Shown: positions 7,951-17,271, counted from the first letter of the stretch. The stretch: DNA of 64,000 bases from Prochlorococcus marinus str. MIT 9211 (GCF_000018585.1 NC_009976.1:615982-679981), one strand, 5' to 3'. Numbers and translations are program-made. Notes: generated by a model from the letters alone, not told the origin.

Positions 7951-8900
7951 ATAAGGTCTCTTCCTCTATAGCAGAGTCTTTGAAAGTTTATGCATCAGCA
8001 AAGATAAATTTGCATTTAGAAGTTTTGGGATTACGTAAAGATGGCTTTCATGAGTTAGCTATGGTTATGCAAAGCATTGATTTAGTTGATGAGATTGAGA
8101 TAACTAAGACAAATGATGAACTGATTAGCCTTAATTCAGATAATCCAGAGTTAGACAATGGAGATGGAAATTTGATTATTAAGGCTGCAAAGCTAATTCG
8201 AAGTCGATCAGGATTAAGGGATTTAGGGGCCTTAATTTATTTAAGAAAAAAAATTCCTATTGGCGCAGGCTTGGCTGGAGGTTCGAGTGACGGAGCAGCA
8301 ACTTTGGTAGGTCTTAACTCTCTTTGGGGACTAAATTTCTCTAATAATCAGTTGGAAGATATGGCGGCTGAGCTTGGTTCAGATGTTCCATTTTGCATCT
8401 CAGGGGGAGCTCAATTGTGCTTTGGTCGAGGTGAATGCCTGGAACCTTTAGATAAATCAGATCCAACTTTGGCAATAGTTCTTGTAAAAGATCCATCTGT
8501 ATCTGTGTCCACTCCATGGGCCTATTCAAGGTACAAGCAATTAAATGAGAGTACTTACTTAAGCAAAGAAATTGATTTCCAAGAGAAGCGAATGGCTCTT
8601 AGGAAAGCCTCTTGGTTAAGACCACTTAATGCATCAAACCCTCCTCCTTTGATTAATGACCTTCAAGAGGTTGTTGCACCAGCCACTCCAGCGGTTGAGA
8701 AAGCTTTGCAATTCCTTCGCTCATTAAAAGGTGTTCTTTCGGTAGCAATGAGTGGATCAGGCCCAAGCTGCTTTGCAATTTTCTCTGATTTGGATCAGGC
8801 TAGAATTGCTCTTGAGGAGAATCAAGAGGAGCTTCGAAAACAATGCTTAGAAGGCTGGTGTTGTGCTCTTAATTCGAAAGGAGTGAGGTTCGCGAAGTGA
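7947..8900 (+). CDS. ispE: 4-diphosphocytidyl-2-C-methyl-D-erythritol kinase IspE
   Basis: ATP-dependent kinase of the MEP pathway to isoprenoids, which feeds chlorophyll phytol, carotenoids and quinones. The 317-residue GHMP kinase has the N-terminal YASAKINLHLEVLGLRKDGFHEL and the glycine-rich ATP loop PIGAGLAGGSSDGAATL near residue 103. The C-terminal LSVAMSGSGPSCFAIF is the GHMP motif 3. It overlaps rsmA by 4 bp at the start (ATGA), and its stop overlaps the GTG start of the next gene, so three genes are tightly packed in an operon. Confidence 0.97.
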   Translation: MNKVSSSIAESLKVYASAKINLHLEVLGLRKDGFHELAMVMQSIDLVDEIEITKTNDELISLNSDNPELDNGDGNLIIKAAKLIRSRSGLRDLGALIYLRKKIPIGAGLAGGSSDGAATLVGLNSLWGLNFSNNQLEDMAAELGSDVPFCISGGAQLCFGRGECLEPLDKSDPTLAIVLVKDPSVSVSTPWAYSRYKQLNESTYLSKEIDFQEKRMALRKASWLRPLNASNPPPLINDLQEVVAPATPAVEKALQFLRSLKGVLSVAMSGSGPSCFAIFSDLDQARIALEENQEELRKQCLEGWCCALNSKGVRFAK

Positions 8901-9274
8901 GCAATACAAAAGACAAGCCTTTGCCTGTAAATCATTCGGGCTCTCCTACCGAACAAAATAATTCTTTGGGAAACGATGAGAGTGGTAAGAGTGAGCCTGT
9001 TCGTAAAGGACCACTCAGTTTCTTGTCCGGAGCTCTTACAAGTCTTCTGTTTGCATGGGTTGCTTTGTTGTTGAGTGAGAAGCTGGTTGTTTATTTCACA
9101 ATTCATTCTCCCAATTACTCTTCTCCTATTGCTCAGAGCATTCGTTCTGGGTTTAAAACATTAGTTATTGGGATGTCGTTTTTGGCTACTTTTACTTTCG
9201 CTTTTATTGGTCTAGGGCTAACAATTGTATTTATTCGAAGTTTGTTTGATGCCAGTCGAGTTGAGGGTGATTAG
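8897..9274 (+). CDS. DUF3082 family membrane protein
   Basis: A 125-residue protein with a polar N-terminal 40 residues followed by two hydrophobic helices (about 48-68 SFLSGALTSLLFAWVALLL and 92-117 TLVIGMSFLATFTFAFIGLG). I assign it to DUF3082, a cyanobacterial and plastid family of unknown role, from this topology and its usual place after ispE. The start is a GTG that overlaps the ispE stop (GTGA), so translational coupling is likely. It is probably in the thylakoid or plasma membrane. Function is unknown. Confidence 0.75.
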   Translation: MSNTKDKPLPVNHSGSPTEQNNSLGNDESGKSEPVRKGPLSFLSGALTSLLFAWVALLLSEKLVVYFTIHSPNYSSPIAQSIRSGFKTLVIGMSFLATFTFAFIGLGLTIVFIRSLFDASRVEGD

Positions 9275-9320
9275 TTTTCAAGTAAGAAATAATTTCATTG
9301 CTTCTAAAGGGGGGATCTTT

Positions 9321-9416
9321 ATGACACTTCATGACCTTGGCCTTTTGGTTCTTTTGCTAAGCCCTGGCATGTTGCTTTCCGTATTGATTCTTTCTACATT
9401 TGCTGCAGGCGGTTAA
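9321..9416 (+). CDS. 31-residue single-helix membrane peptide
   Basis: A very short ORF, MTLHDLGLLVLLLSPG then MLLSVLILSTFAAGG, that is almost entirely one hydrophobic helix. The ATG at 9321 is preceded by AAAGGGGGG with suitable spacing, a strong ribosome-binding site, which supports translation. Its size resembles small photosystem or cytochrome b6f subunits, but I cannot match it to PsaM, PsbX, PetM, PetL, PetN or PetG. It sits between the DUF3082 gene and pdhB in a tightly packed + strand operon. A longer in-frame version from 9225 would overlap DUF3082 and is less likely. Confidence 0.5.
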   Translation: MTLHDLGLLVLLLSPGMLLSVLILSTFAAGG

Positions 9417-9481
9417 TTGGGCACGGTTTGATATAGCTTGGCTAAACCAGCGGGCTTAGCCTGAATTCTCCCCGAAAAATT

Positions 9482-10465
9482 GTGGCAGGTACACTTCTTT
9501 TTAATGCTCTTCGAGAAGCCATTGATGAGGAGATGGCAAAAGATCCTCATGTGTGTGTTATGGGAGAGGATGTAGGGGAATATGGGGGTTCTTATAAGGT
9601 TACGAAGGATTTATATGAGAAATATGGCGAGTTAAGAGTTTTAGATACTCCTATTGCAGAGAATAGTTTTACTGGGATGGCTGTAGGAGCAGCCATGACT
9701 GGGCTTCGCCCAATTGTGGAGGGAATGAATATGGGATTTCTTCTTCTTGCCTTTAATCAAATATCAAACAATATGGGGATGTTGAGGTATACCAGTGGAG
9801 GTAATTTCACTATCCCGACTGTTGTTCGTGGTCCTGGGGGAGTTGGCCGTCAGCTTGGTGCAGAGCATAGCCAAAGACTTGAGGCGTATTTCCATGCAGT
9901 CCCTGGGATAAAGATAGTTGCTTGCAGTACACCTACTAATGCGAAAGGTTTAATGAAAGCCGCAATTAGAGATAATAACCCGGTCTTATTTTTTGAACAT
10001 GTTCTTCTTTATAACTTGAGCGAAGAATTGCCTGATGGAGACTATGTCTGCGCTTTAGATCAAGCAGATGTCGTCAAGGAAGGTAAGGATTTGACATTGC
10101 TTACATACTCCCGAATGAGACATCATTGCCTGAAAGCACTCCCTCAACTGGAGGAGAAAGGAATTGATGCAGAATTGATTGATTTAATCAGCCTGAAACC
10201 TTTTGATATGGAAACAATTTGCAAGTCGATAAAGAAGACTCACAGAGTAATAATTGTTGAAGAATGCATGAAAACAGGAGGGATAGGTGCTGAATTGATT
10301 GCTTTGATTAATGAAAACTGTTTTGATGATCTTGACTCTCGACCTATCAGGCTTTCTAGTCAGGACATACCTACTCCTTACAATGGTCAACTTGAGAACC
10401 TAACGATTATTCAACCCCACCAAATTGTTGAATCGGCAGAAGAGATTATTAAAAAGGGACTTTAA
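9482..10465 (+). CDS. pdhB: Pyruvate dehydrogenase E1 component, beta subunit
   Basis: Forms with PdhA the thiamine-diphosphate enzyme that decarboxylates pyruvate and feeds acetyl-CoA. At 327 residues it is the full family length. It shows the N-terminal [24 protein letters not shown] (E of the ThDP-activating glutamate loop), [26 protein letters not shown], and the C-terminal transketolase domain with [13 protein letters not shown] and [14 protein letters not shown]. The start is GTG (9482); no better in-frame codon fits. It is followed after 3 bp by secD. Confidence 0.96.
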   Translation: MAGTLLFNALREAIDEEMAKDPHVCVMGEDVGEYGGSYKVTKDLYEKYGELRVLDTPIAENSFTGMAVGAAMTGLRPIVEGMNMGFLLLAFNQISNNMGMLRYTSGGNFTIPTVVRGPGGVGRQLGAEHSQRLEAYFHAVPGIKIVACSTPTNAKGLMKAAIRDNNPVLFFEHVLLYNLSEELPDGDYVCALDQADVVKEGKDLTLLTYSRMRHHCLKALPQLEEKGIDAELIDLISLKPFDMETICKSIKKTHRVIIVEECMKTGGIGAELIALINENCFDDLDSRPIRLSSQDIPTPYNGQLENLTIIQPHQIVESAEEIIKKGL

Positions 10466-10468
10466 ATT

Positions 10469-11938
10469 ATGGCTCGTCAGCAAGGTTGGTTTGCACTTCT
10501 TCTTGCATTGGTAATTGCTTCATGTTCGGTTTGCTTTAGTCAACCATTTCAGTTAGGTCTGGACCTTCGTGGTGGAAGTCAGCTCACTTTAGAAGTTCAA
10601 CCGACAAAAGATTTTCCCCAGATCAAAGATGAACAAGTTGAAGCAGTAAAAGCAGTCTTAGATCGCAGAGTTAACAGCCTGGGAGTATCAGAATCAACTC
10701 TTCAGACTATTGGGACCAATCAACTAATCTTAGAACTTCCAGGAGAGCAAGAGCCTTCAAGGGCGGCAAGGGTTTTAGGGAAAACAGCACTTCTTGAGTT
10801 TAGGGCTCAGAAGGAAGGGACTAAGACAGAGATGAAGCGACTTCAATCTCTTAGGTCTGTTTTAAGGAATATTGCTATCTCTAAGGGCGTAATAAATGAC
10901 GAGAATGGAGTTTTTCCTGACAATGAAAAGCAACAACTTAAGAATGTGAATAAATCTTTAGGGCTAAAGGAAACTACTGGCAATGATTTTGAGCAGCTTG
11001 AAAATCTAACCAAAGTTATTAATACAAGAATAGTTAACCTTTTTGAGCCTTCTGATTTGACAGGTAGGGATCTGGTAAGTGCAGGGCGCCGTCAAGAACA
11101 AAACCTCTCTAGTTGGGAGGTAACTTTAACCTTTAATCAAAGCGGTGGAGATAAATTCTCTCAGTTAACCAAGTCAATTGCAGGATCAGAGCGCCTTTTA
11201 GGAATAGTTTTAGATGGCGAATCGATTAGTGAGGCAAGCGTTGGAGAACAATTCAAAGTTGCAGGGATTACTGGTGGTGCGGCTACTATTAGTGGAGGGT
11301 TTACAGCAGACTCTGCTCGGGAATTAGAAGTTCAATTGAGGGGAGGTTCATTGCCATCGCCTGTAAAAATAATCCAGGTAAGGACAATTGGCCCAACGCT
11401 TGGTAGTGAGAATATTCGTAGAAGTTTGATTGCATCATTAAGTGGTTTATCTTTAGTGGCAGTTTTTATGGTTTTGTTTTACCGGGTTCCTGGATTAGTG
11501 GCTGTAATCGCGCTTAGTTTTTATGCGCTTTTTAATATTGCTGTTTATACATTAATCCCAGTCACCCTTACTCTCCCTGGTATTGCAGGCTTTATCTTAA
11601 GCATTGGAATGGCTGTTGATGCAAACGTACTTATTTTCGAAAGAGTTAAAGATGAGCTTCGAAGAGGTAATACATTGATTCGCTCTATTGATAGTGGATT
11701 TTCTCAAGCATTCTCTTCCATTATTGATGGGCATATAACCACCTTGATTAGCTGTACAGCACTTTTTTACCTGGGAACTGGTTTCGTAAAAGGTTTTTCA
11801 GCAACACTTGGAATTGGAGTCGTTATTAGTTTATTTACGGCACTTTCTTGTACTCGGATACTTCTAAGATTCCTTATGAGCTATAAATCATTAAGGAGAC
11901 CAACTAACTTTTTGTCGGCCAGTCAACTTCCTTCCTGA
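10469..11938 (+). CDS. secD: Protein translocase subunit SecD
   Basis: Membrane partner of SecYEG that uses proton motive force to help release exported proteins. It has 489 residues. There is an N-terminal transmembrane helix (6-25), then GLDLRGGSQLTLEV, the conserved SecD D1 motif, a large periplasmic/lumenal P1 domain, and a C-terminal block of five helices from about 320. That block contains AGFILSIGMAVDANVLIFERVKDELRRG, the family signature. It lies between pdhB and secF, and secF follows 18 bp downstream, so the two probably form one transcript. Confidence 0.97.
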   Translation: MARQQGWFALLLALVIASCSVCFSQPFQLGLDLRGGSQLTLEVQPTKDFPQIKDEQVEAVKAVLDRRVNSLGVSESTLQTIGTNQLILELPGEQEPSRAARVLGKTALLEFRAQKEGTKTEMKRLQSLRSVLRNIAISKGVINDENGVFPDNEKQQLKNVNKSLGLKETTGNDFEQLENLTKVINTRIVNLFEPSDLTGRDLVSAGRRQEQNLSSWEVTLTFNQSGGDKFSQLTKSIAGSERLLGIVLDGESISEASVGEQFKVAGITGGAATISGGFTADSARELEVQLRGGSLPSPVKIIQVRTIGPTLGSENIRRSLIASLSGLSLVAVFMVLFYRVPGLVAVIALSFYALFNIAVYTLIPVTLTLPGIAGFILSIGMAVDANVLIFERVKDELRRGNTLIRSIDSGFSQAFSSIIDGHITTLISCTALFYLGTGFVKGFSATLGIGVVISLFTALSCTRILLRFLMSYKSLRRPTNFLSASQLPS

Positions 11939-11956
11939 TTCCTTAACTTAAAACAA

Positions 11957-12925
11957 GTGTCTTCTTCTCCAGTTCATAAAACAAAATTGATTTTCCCTGT
12001 TACTCGTCATAGATATAAGATTTGGCTAGTTTCTGGCTTGGCAGTAATTATTAGTATCGCAGGCTTGATTTCATGCTGGTTAAACCCATTAATAGGTTAT
12101 CCGCTTCGCCCTGGACTTGATTTTACAGGGGGTACACAAATAAAACTTGAACGTCAATGTAATGATGAATGCAATCCAATAAGGACTTCAAATGTTACGG
12201 AGCTATTACGAGAAATCCCCTTGAATACTTCTGGAAACGAATCATCTCCAAATTTATCAATAGCGAGAGTTCAGTTCCTAGACGGATATAAATCAATCTT
12301 AGTAAGATTGCCTTTCTTAACTGCTTCTCAAGCAGAAAAAGTGGCACAAGCATTGGATCCAATCGCAGGCCCTTTTCAGCCTGGAGGACAATCTATAGAT
12401 ACGATTGGCCCTACTTTAGGCGCTCAGTTACTTAAAAGTAGTTTGATATCTTTGTTGGTGGCATTTAGTGGGATAGCAGTTTATATAAGCTATAGATTTG
12501 ACAAGACCTTTGCCTTGTTAGCGCTTGTAGCTTTATCTCATGATGTATTGATTGTATGTGGTGTATTTGCTTGGCTTGGGATATTTTTAAACTTGGAGGT
12601 TAATAGTCTTTTCGCAGTTGCATTGTTAACAATTTCAGGATATTCAGTAAATGATACTGTAGTTGTATTTGATAGGATTCGTGAGATTAATTCCTCAGCT
12701 AATTCATTAGGTTTTAACCAAAAGATAGATTTTGCAGTATCTGCGACATTATCAAGAACTTTATATACAAGCTTAACTACTTTATTGCCTTTAGGAGCAT
12801 TGATATTTTTTGGAGGGGACACCTTGTTTTGGTTCTCAGTTGCTTTGGCATTAGGTGTAACTGTGGGCAGTTGGTCAAGTATTGCTTTAGCACCTTCATT
12901 GTTAAGCTTGAGATCTGAAGTATGA
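11957..12925 (+). CDS. secF: Protein translocase subunit SecF
   Basis: Partner of SecD in post-translocational release of exported proteins. It has 322 residues and six predicted helices. The N-terminal helix is followed by PGLDFTGGTQIKLE (SecF D1 motif). The C-terminal block has SVNDTVVVFDRIREI and SRTLYTSLTTLLPLGALIFFGG, both characteristic of SecF. The start is GTG at 11957; an upstream ATG is not in frame. Together with secD it closes the + strand operon before a small membrane ORF. Confidence 0.97.
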   Translation: MSSSPVHKTKLIFPVTRHRYKIWLVSGLAVIISIAGLISCWLNPLIGYPLRPGLDFTGGTQIKLERQCNDECNPIRTSNVTELLREIPLNTSGNESSPNLSIARVQFLDGYKSILVRLPFLTASQAEKVAQALDPIAGPFQPGGQSIDTIGPTLGAQLLKSSLISLLVAFSGIAVYISYRFDKTFALLALVALSHDVLIVCGVFAWLGIFLNLEVNSLFAVALLTISGYSVNDTVVVFDRIREINSSANSLGFNQKIDFAVSATLSRTLYTSLTTLLPLGALIFFGGDTLFWFSVALALGVTVGSWSSIALAPSLLSLRSEV

Positions 12926-12931
12926 CTTGAC

Positions 12932-13168
12932 TTGAAAAATAATAATAGAGATAGAATTTTGAAGAAGCTCCGTCTTGAATCATTAATAGAGAATATTTGG
13001 ATACCATATATTCTAATTTTATTATCACTTTGGGACCTAAGAGTTGAGTTACGTCTTTTGGTTGATCATTTCACTATTACGTCCTTTCTATTTGCAATAA
13101 GATCTCATCCTTTGGCTGTAATAGTTTTATTGTTTAGCCCATCATTAATTAAAAGATACACTACTTAA
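12932..13168 (+). CDS. Small membrane hypothetical protein after secF
   Basis: A 78-residue ORF with a basic N-terminus (KNNNRDRILKKLRLESL) and two hydrophobic segments (about 24-36 and 58-70). It begins with TTG 6 bp after the secF stop, on the same strand, which suggests it is read with secD-secF. No family is recognised, and the start has no clear Shine-Dalgarno sequence. It could be a genuine small membrane protein of the operon. Confidence 0.5.
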   Translation: MKNNNRDRILKKLRLESLIENIWIPYILILLSLWDLRVELRLLVDHFTITSFLFAIRSHPLAVIVLLFSPSLIKRYTT

Positions 13169-13200
13169 ATAATCTGTAAATTCATAGAAGATTTAAAATT

Positions 13201-14280
13201 TTAATTATATTTACAGAGAGCTTTTCTCTTGTCTAAAATATCAGTAATTAAAACTTCCTTTACTAGGATCTGTATTATTACTGCTAAAGGAAGAGATAAT
13301 AGCAGTCCAATTGGTCCGAAGATTATGGTAAATATAAACTGAGCTGTTAAGGTGAAACCAGGTAGTAACTTGACTTGATGCTGCATAACTGATGGAGTTA
13401 TTACATAGCTTTCGAGATTTTGGATGATTATATAGATTCCAAGTACTGCAAGTGATTTCCATGGATTATCAAGTAAAGCTACCGACATTGGGAAGATAGT
13501 ACTTAATGTCGGACCAATGTTGGGGATAATATTTAATATCCCTGCTAGTAATGCATTGGCTACAACAAGCTTCACTCCAAGTATATAAAGGCTAACCCCT
13601 GCAAGTATGGCAACAAAAGATGAACTTATGATTACAGCTAGCATCCAGTTACTTAAGGAATTCCCACACTTTACGAGGATTGTTCTTGCTCTACGACGAT
13701 AGAAAGATGGTATCAATAAAATAAAGACTTCTTTGTATGCCTCTGGCTGTATAGCTATCATTAGACTTATTGATATAACAAAAATAAACTGAACTATTCC
13801 TAGCCCTAAATTACCAGCGAGATTTAGAATTCTTTTTAAACTATCTGTAATTCCATTAGCGAGCGATGCACCATCTGGTAAAGCGGTAAAGTCTTTTGAT
13901 AAGAAACTATCTTTTAAAATATCTTTTGCATTTTCTCCGTATACAAACTCCGATACTTTACCTATAGAGTCAACGCTTATTTGCCATAATTCCTTTGCTG
14001 CTGATGGAAGTTGTATTATTAATTGTTGGAATTCTTCGGTAAATTGAGGTATTACGATTACCATCGACAATGCAAATATTAATAAGCCACTAGTTACTAC
14101 TAGCAGAAATGAGATCGCACGAGGTAATTGTAATGTTAACTGAACTTTCCCTATCAGAGTACATAAAGCTATAGAAAGTACTATTCCAGCAAAAATAATT
14201 ATTAGGACACTTCGAAGATTCCACAGAAGTAATGTCGAAGTAATTAATGCTGCAAGTGTTAACCAACCAGAGAGTTTCAA
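13201..14280 (-). CDS. AI-2E family transporter (PerM/DUF20)
   Basis: A 359-residue inner-membrane protein of the TqsA/PerM (AI-2E transporter) family. Hydrophobic helices are clustered at the N-terminus (residues 5-80) and the C-terminus (150-345). A soluble amphipathic stretch lies between them (about 85-145), the usual arrangement. Conserved features include the ANALLAGILNIIPNIGPTLSTIFP segment and PLAVIIQILVKEVL at the end. The actual substrate is unknown; some relatives act as Na+/H+ antiporters. The start is TTG at 14278-14280, 4 bp after the psb28 stop on the same strand, indicating an operon. Confidence 0.87.
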   Translation of the reverse strand: MKLSGWLTLAALITSTLLLWNLRSVLIIIFAGIVLSIALCTLIGKVQLTLQLPRAISFLLVVTSGLLIFALSMVIVIPQFTEEFQQLIIQLPSAAKELWQISVDSIGKVSEFVYGENAKDILKDSFLSKDFTALPDGASLANGITDSLKRILNLAGNLGLGIVQFIFVISISLMIAIQPEAYKEVFILLIPSFYRRRARTILVKCGNSLSNWMLAVIISSSFVAILAGVSLYILGVKLVVANALLAGILNIIPNIGPTLSTIFPMSVALLDNPWKSLAVLGIYIIIQNLESYVITPSVMQHQVKLLPGFTLTAQFIFTIIFGPIGLLLSLPLAVIIQILVKEVLITDILDKRKALCKYN

Positions 14281-14284
14281 GTTC

Positions 14285-14638
14285 TTATTTTGAGGAATAC
14301 CCTAAACCATTCTTTTTTGCATAACGTTCCGCAAATCTCATGAACCTTTCAAAATCCGATTCTGTTTTCCATGTGTAGGTAGCTTCTATAGCGCTAGGTT
14401 CTCCATTAAGAAATCGGGCTTTTACTTCTCTCGTTTTAAGAGCTCCCTCATCGTCAATCAATGTCATGCCAGTTATATCTCCAGTCGTTGCCTCGGAAAG
14501 TGCATCTGGCTTTTGAAAAACAAAAATTGCTTGACCAGTTTTACCATCCTTACTTCTCGTTAGACGTATCTCTGGAATTGCTGTCTCATCAACACCTTCA
14601 TAGAATTGAATCGCAGGATTTATTTTGGAGCTACTCAT
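14285..14638 (-). CDS. psb28: Photosystem II assembly protein Psb28
   Basis: Psb28 binds the cytosolic face of the PSII assembly intermediate (RC47) near CP47 and cytochrome b559 and protects it during biogenesis. The 117-residue length is exact for the family. [10 protein letters not shown] opens the protein and [20 protein letters not shown] follows, then [11 protein letters not shown] and [28 protein letters not shown], all typical. No membrane helix is present, as expected for an extrinsic factor. A TTAACATGTTAA palindrome lies 18 bp upstream of the start. The next gene downstream is the AI-2E family transporter. Confidence 0.96.
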   Translation of the reverse strand: MSSSKINPAIQFYEGVDETAIPEIRLTRSKDGKTGQAIFVFQKPDALSEATTGDITGMTLIDDEGALKTREVKARFLNGEPSAIEATYTWKTESDFERFMRFAERYAKKNGLGYSSK

Positions 14639-14655
14639 TGATCTCTACGACTTAA

Positions 14656-14667
14656 TTAACATGTTAA
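14656..14667. promoter_or_regulatory. 12-bp palindrome upstream of psb28
   Basis: TTAACATGTTAA is a perfect palindrome positioned 18 bp before the psb28 ATG, in the short gap between psb28 and selU. It could be a regulator binding site. In AT-rich DNA a 12-bp palindrome can occur by chance, and no regulator is assigned. Confidence 0.25.
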
Positions 14668-14699
14668 TGAAAAAGTCTTTTATATGCGAAAAGTTTGTA

Positions 14700-15743
14700 T
14701 TAATAGACATGACCATTCTTGATAAGCTTTTCAGCAGCTAATTGATAATTTAGTCCTGAGATGTCGATTGTCTCAACCTTTTCTGACTTGTTTAAGTCAT
14801 AGATATAGCATTTATCGTAATAATCAAGCATTGCGAGGCAAGCTTCTTCCCAATCTTCTTTCTCTATTGCTTCTAATGCCCATGAAGTTCTTTGGGGGCC
14901 TAACCTTTTACTAATTCTGATTGTGGCTAGTTTAAGGTCTTCTTTTTGTTGAATACTGTATTCGCTTACTAAAGTCTCAACACGTTCAGCTTTTGTTCTA
15001 TTTAGCTCAATTAAACCTGCCTTTTTCATTTGCTTAAAGAGTCCGTTGGGAATTCTGCACCTCCCTAAATTTGCACTCTCTGCTTCTAGCCATATTCCCT
15101 TGACAAATTCCTTTGAGAAACTACAAAGCTTCTCTGCTAGCAGATTTTCAAATTGCTCTGAACTAGGTTGTGGCGGAAGACCTAATCCGCCAAAACTACT
15201 TCCTCTATGGTTCGCAAGACCTTCAAGATCAATTGTTGATATTCCTCTTTCTTTTAAAGCAAAAAGTATTGATGTCTTCCCTACACCAGTTTTGCCACCA
15301 ATTAATTTGAGAGGCCACTCTTTCTCAAATTGCTCTAAGACCCATTTCCTATAACTTTTATACCCTCCATTAAGAAGAATTACCTTTAGGCCAATTAAAT
15401 TTGCTAGCCAGCCAAGACTTTTGGAACGAAGTCCCCCTCTCCAGCAGTAAATCCTTAGAAAAGAACCAATGGATTCATTGCTTTTGTTTTCTAAAGATGC
15501 CTTAAAGCTAGAAAGTTTTGGCTTTGTTATTTCTAGGCCTAAAATTATCGCTTGATTACGACCCTTTTTTTTGTAAGCTGTACCTATTAAAGCCCTTTCA
15601 TCATCAGTAAATAAGGGTAGATTGGCTGCTCCTGGCCAGTGCCCTTGATTAAATTCTTTTGGACTTCGTATATCTATTAATGGACCTTCTTTGTCTCGGA
15701 AGATCTTGAGAGAATATGAAGGAGGGGTTCCAATGCCTGACAT
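14700..15743 (-). CDS. mnmH: tRNA 2-selenouridine/geranyl-2-thiouridine synthase (SelU/MnmH)
   Basis: Modifies the wobble 2-thiouridine of tRNA (Lys, Glu, Gln) to selenouridine through a geranylated intermediate. It has 347 residues. The N-terminal rhodanese domain contains LIDIRSPKEFNQGHWPGAANLP and the catalytic cysteine in YCWRGGLRSKSLGWL near residue 98. The C-terminal P-loop domain has LIGGKTGVGKTSIL near 150, then DLEGLANHRGSSFGGLG, a family signature. The start ATG at 15741-15743 is divergent from gun4. Whether selenium is actually used by this organism is not visible here. Confidence 0.93.
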   Translation of the reverse strand: MSGIGTPPSYSLKIFRDKEGPLIDIRSPKEFNQGHWPGAANLPLFTDDERALIGTAYKKKGRNQAIILGLEITKPKLSSFKASLENKSNESIGSFLRIYCWRGGLRSKSLGWLANLIGLKVILLNGGYKSYRKWVLEQFEKEWPLKLIGGKTGVGKTSILFALKERGISTIDLEGLANHRGSSFGGLGLPPQPSSEQFENLLAEKLCSFSKEFVKGIWLEAESANLGRCRIPNGLFKQMKKAGLIELNRTKAERVETLVSEYSIQQKEDLKLATIRISKRLGPQRTSWALEAIEKEDWEEACLAMLDYYDKCYIYDLNKSEKVETIDISGLNYQLAAEKLIKNGHVY

Positions 15744-15783
15744 AGTAGGTCAAAGCAGACTTATAGAGGCCGGTTGCAAAGTT

Positions 15784-16512
15784 ATGCCTTCTGACAAATC
15801 TGATTCAACCAATCTAACTATTCATGAACTTCTTGAGAAATTCTCAAGTGGTTCTTTACGGCAAAAACGCCGGTTTGTGAAGTTAGTCGAGGAACGCTCT
15901 AGTGATTTTAAAGAACTAGGAGAAGACTTATTAAAGAATTTTGATCCCGAAAGTGATAATTGGTGTGCAGGTTGGCTATTGCAAGTTTGCCAAAGACATC
16001 AACCTCAATTGATATCCAAATTAATTGATCCAGACTCTTCAGGTTGGTTTAGGACTCATTCTGGAAGCGGTGTTAATTATGCAGCTTTACAACAAGCTCT
16101 TCTGGAAGAACGTTTTGAAGATGCCGATAGAATGACTAGTTCTACCTTGCGTGAACTGGCTGGGCCCTCGGCTGTTGAACGAGGTTACGTTTATTTCAGC
16201 GAGGTTACGTCAATTACCGAAGTTGATTTGATTACTTTGGACCGATTGTGGATAGCTTATTCACAGGGTAAATTCGGATTCTCTGTACAAGCCAGGCTTC
16301 TGGAAGCGCTTAAGGGTCGCTATGAGATGCTTTGGCCCAAAATAGGCTGGAAAGAAAATGGTGTTTGGACTAGATATCCCAACGCATTTACTTGGTCTAT
16401 TTCTGCTCCAGAAGGACATATGCCACTTATTAATCAATTAAGAGGTGTTCGTCTTATGGATGCATTGATAAATCATTCTGCATTTAACCCTCGCAGGTCG
16501 ATCAAGACGTAA
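15784..16512 (+). CDS. gun4: Gun4, magnesium-chelatase regulator
   Basis: Gun4 binds protoporphyrin IX and Mg-protoporphyrin IX and stimulates the ChlH subunit of Mg-chelatase at the branch to chlorophyll. I start at the ATG at 15784, giving 242 residues, close to cyanobacterial Gun4 proteins of about 233. An upstream in-frame start at 15733 or 15691 would run into the mnmH coding region. A helical N-terminal domain (about 1-85) precedes the Gun4 core. The core shows YAALQQALLEERFEDADRMT, LWIAYSQGKFGFSVQ and GWKENGVWTRYPNAFTWSI. It is divergent from mnmH with about 40 bp between starts. Confidence 0.92.
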   Translation: MPSDKSDSTNLTIHELLEKFSSGSLRQKRRFVKLVEERSSDFKELGEDLLKNFDPESDNWCAGWLLQVCQRHQPQLISKLIDPDSSGWFRTHSGSGVNYAALQQALLEERFEDADRMTSSTLRELAGPSAVERGYVYFSEVTSITEVDLITLDRLWIAYSQGKFGFSVQARLLEALKGRYEMLWPKIGWKENGVWTRYPNAFTWSISAPEGHMPLINQLRGVRLMDALINHSAFNPRRSIKT

Positions 16513-16625
16513 TTCGCAATTAAAGTTAAATTGTTTAAGGGTACTTTTTTTAAGCTTCTTTTAGTTCTATTGCCTGGGCTCTAAATAATTGCTTCTAGGC
16601 TATCTAAAACATTATTATTTTTATT

Positions 16626-17021
16626 GTGCGCTCATTTAGGTGGGCAGATTTTATTCTCCCTTCTACACTCCAACTTGCTCCGTTTATAAAGCTTCTTTTG
16701 GAACCGGTAGGTTGCAAGAGAACTATTGATCGTATTGAGTTGGGACTTCATGAGGCTTTGGTTAATGCCGTTCTTCATGGAAATGAAGGAGATCCAGAAA
16801 AGTCCTTGAGAGTTCGTAGGATAATGACTCCTAATTGGCTGATTTGGCAGATTCAAGATCAAGGAAAAGGAATTCCAGCTTCTTCAAGGATCTCAACCTT
16901 GCCAATTGAATTAGATGCAGAAAATGGTCGTGGACTTTTTTTAATTCACCAATGCTTTGATGATGTTCGTTGGAGTAGAACAGGCAATAGATTGCAGTTA
17001 GCAGCCAAACGTCCCGCTTAA
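16626..17021 (+). CDS. Anti-sigma regulatory factor-like HATPase (RsbW type)
   Basis: A 131-residue single-domain GHKL ATPase resembling RsbW/SpoIIAB serine kinases that hold anti-anti-sigma partners. The N box is HEALVNAVLHGNEGDPEK near residues 43-60, and the G1 box is QDQGKGIPASS near 78. The G2 region is ENGRGLFLIHQCFDDV. The kinase catalytic residues look intact by eye. No partner sigma or anti-anti-sigma gene lies nearby, so its target is unknown. The start is GTG at 16626. It sits 114 bp downstream of gun4 on the same strand and converges with the 82-residue gene. Confidence 0.85.
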   Translation: MRSFRWADFILPSTLQLAPFIKLLLEPVGCKRTIDRIELGLHEALVNAVLHGNEGDPEKSLRVRRIMTPNWLIWQIQDQGKGIPASSRISTLPIELDAENGRGLFLIHQCFDDVRWSRTGNRLQLAAKRPA

Positions 17022-17022
17022 A

Positions 17023-17271
17023 TCAATGAGAAGGACAGCCTGGATCTTTAATTTCTTTGTTTAACCAAAGTAAAGCTTGATGTATGAGTGATTGGATATC
17101 TGAGGTTTCTCCTCCATTGATAATTTGAGCAATTGCTGAGATTAGTAACTCTGCAGCTCTCCTTTCAGAATTATTCTTTAATTGATGCCAATTTTTATTG
17201 CTTAGTGTTAGCTCAGAATGAAGTTCTTTTACTAATTTATGAGTAGCGGATGACCATTTGGATTTTCCCAT
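17023..17271 (-). CDS. Small conserved protein (DUF6439-like)
   Basis: An 82-residue soluble helical protein with a basic N-terminus (MGKSKWSSATHKLVKEL), a core NKNWHQLKNNSERRAAELLISAIAQI and the C-terminal QALLWLNKEIKDPGCPSH. The pattern, with the closing CPSH, recalls the cyanobacterial DUF6439 family; I hold this assignment only moderately. Function is unknown. It lies 10 bp downstream of the DUF1350 gene on the same strand, indicating a two-gene transcript. Confidence 0.65.
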   Translation of the reverse strand: MGKSKWSSATHKLVKELHSELTLSNKNWHQLKNNSERRAAELLISAIAQIINGGETSDIQSLIHQALLWLNKEIKDPGCPSH

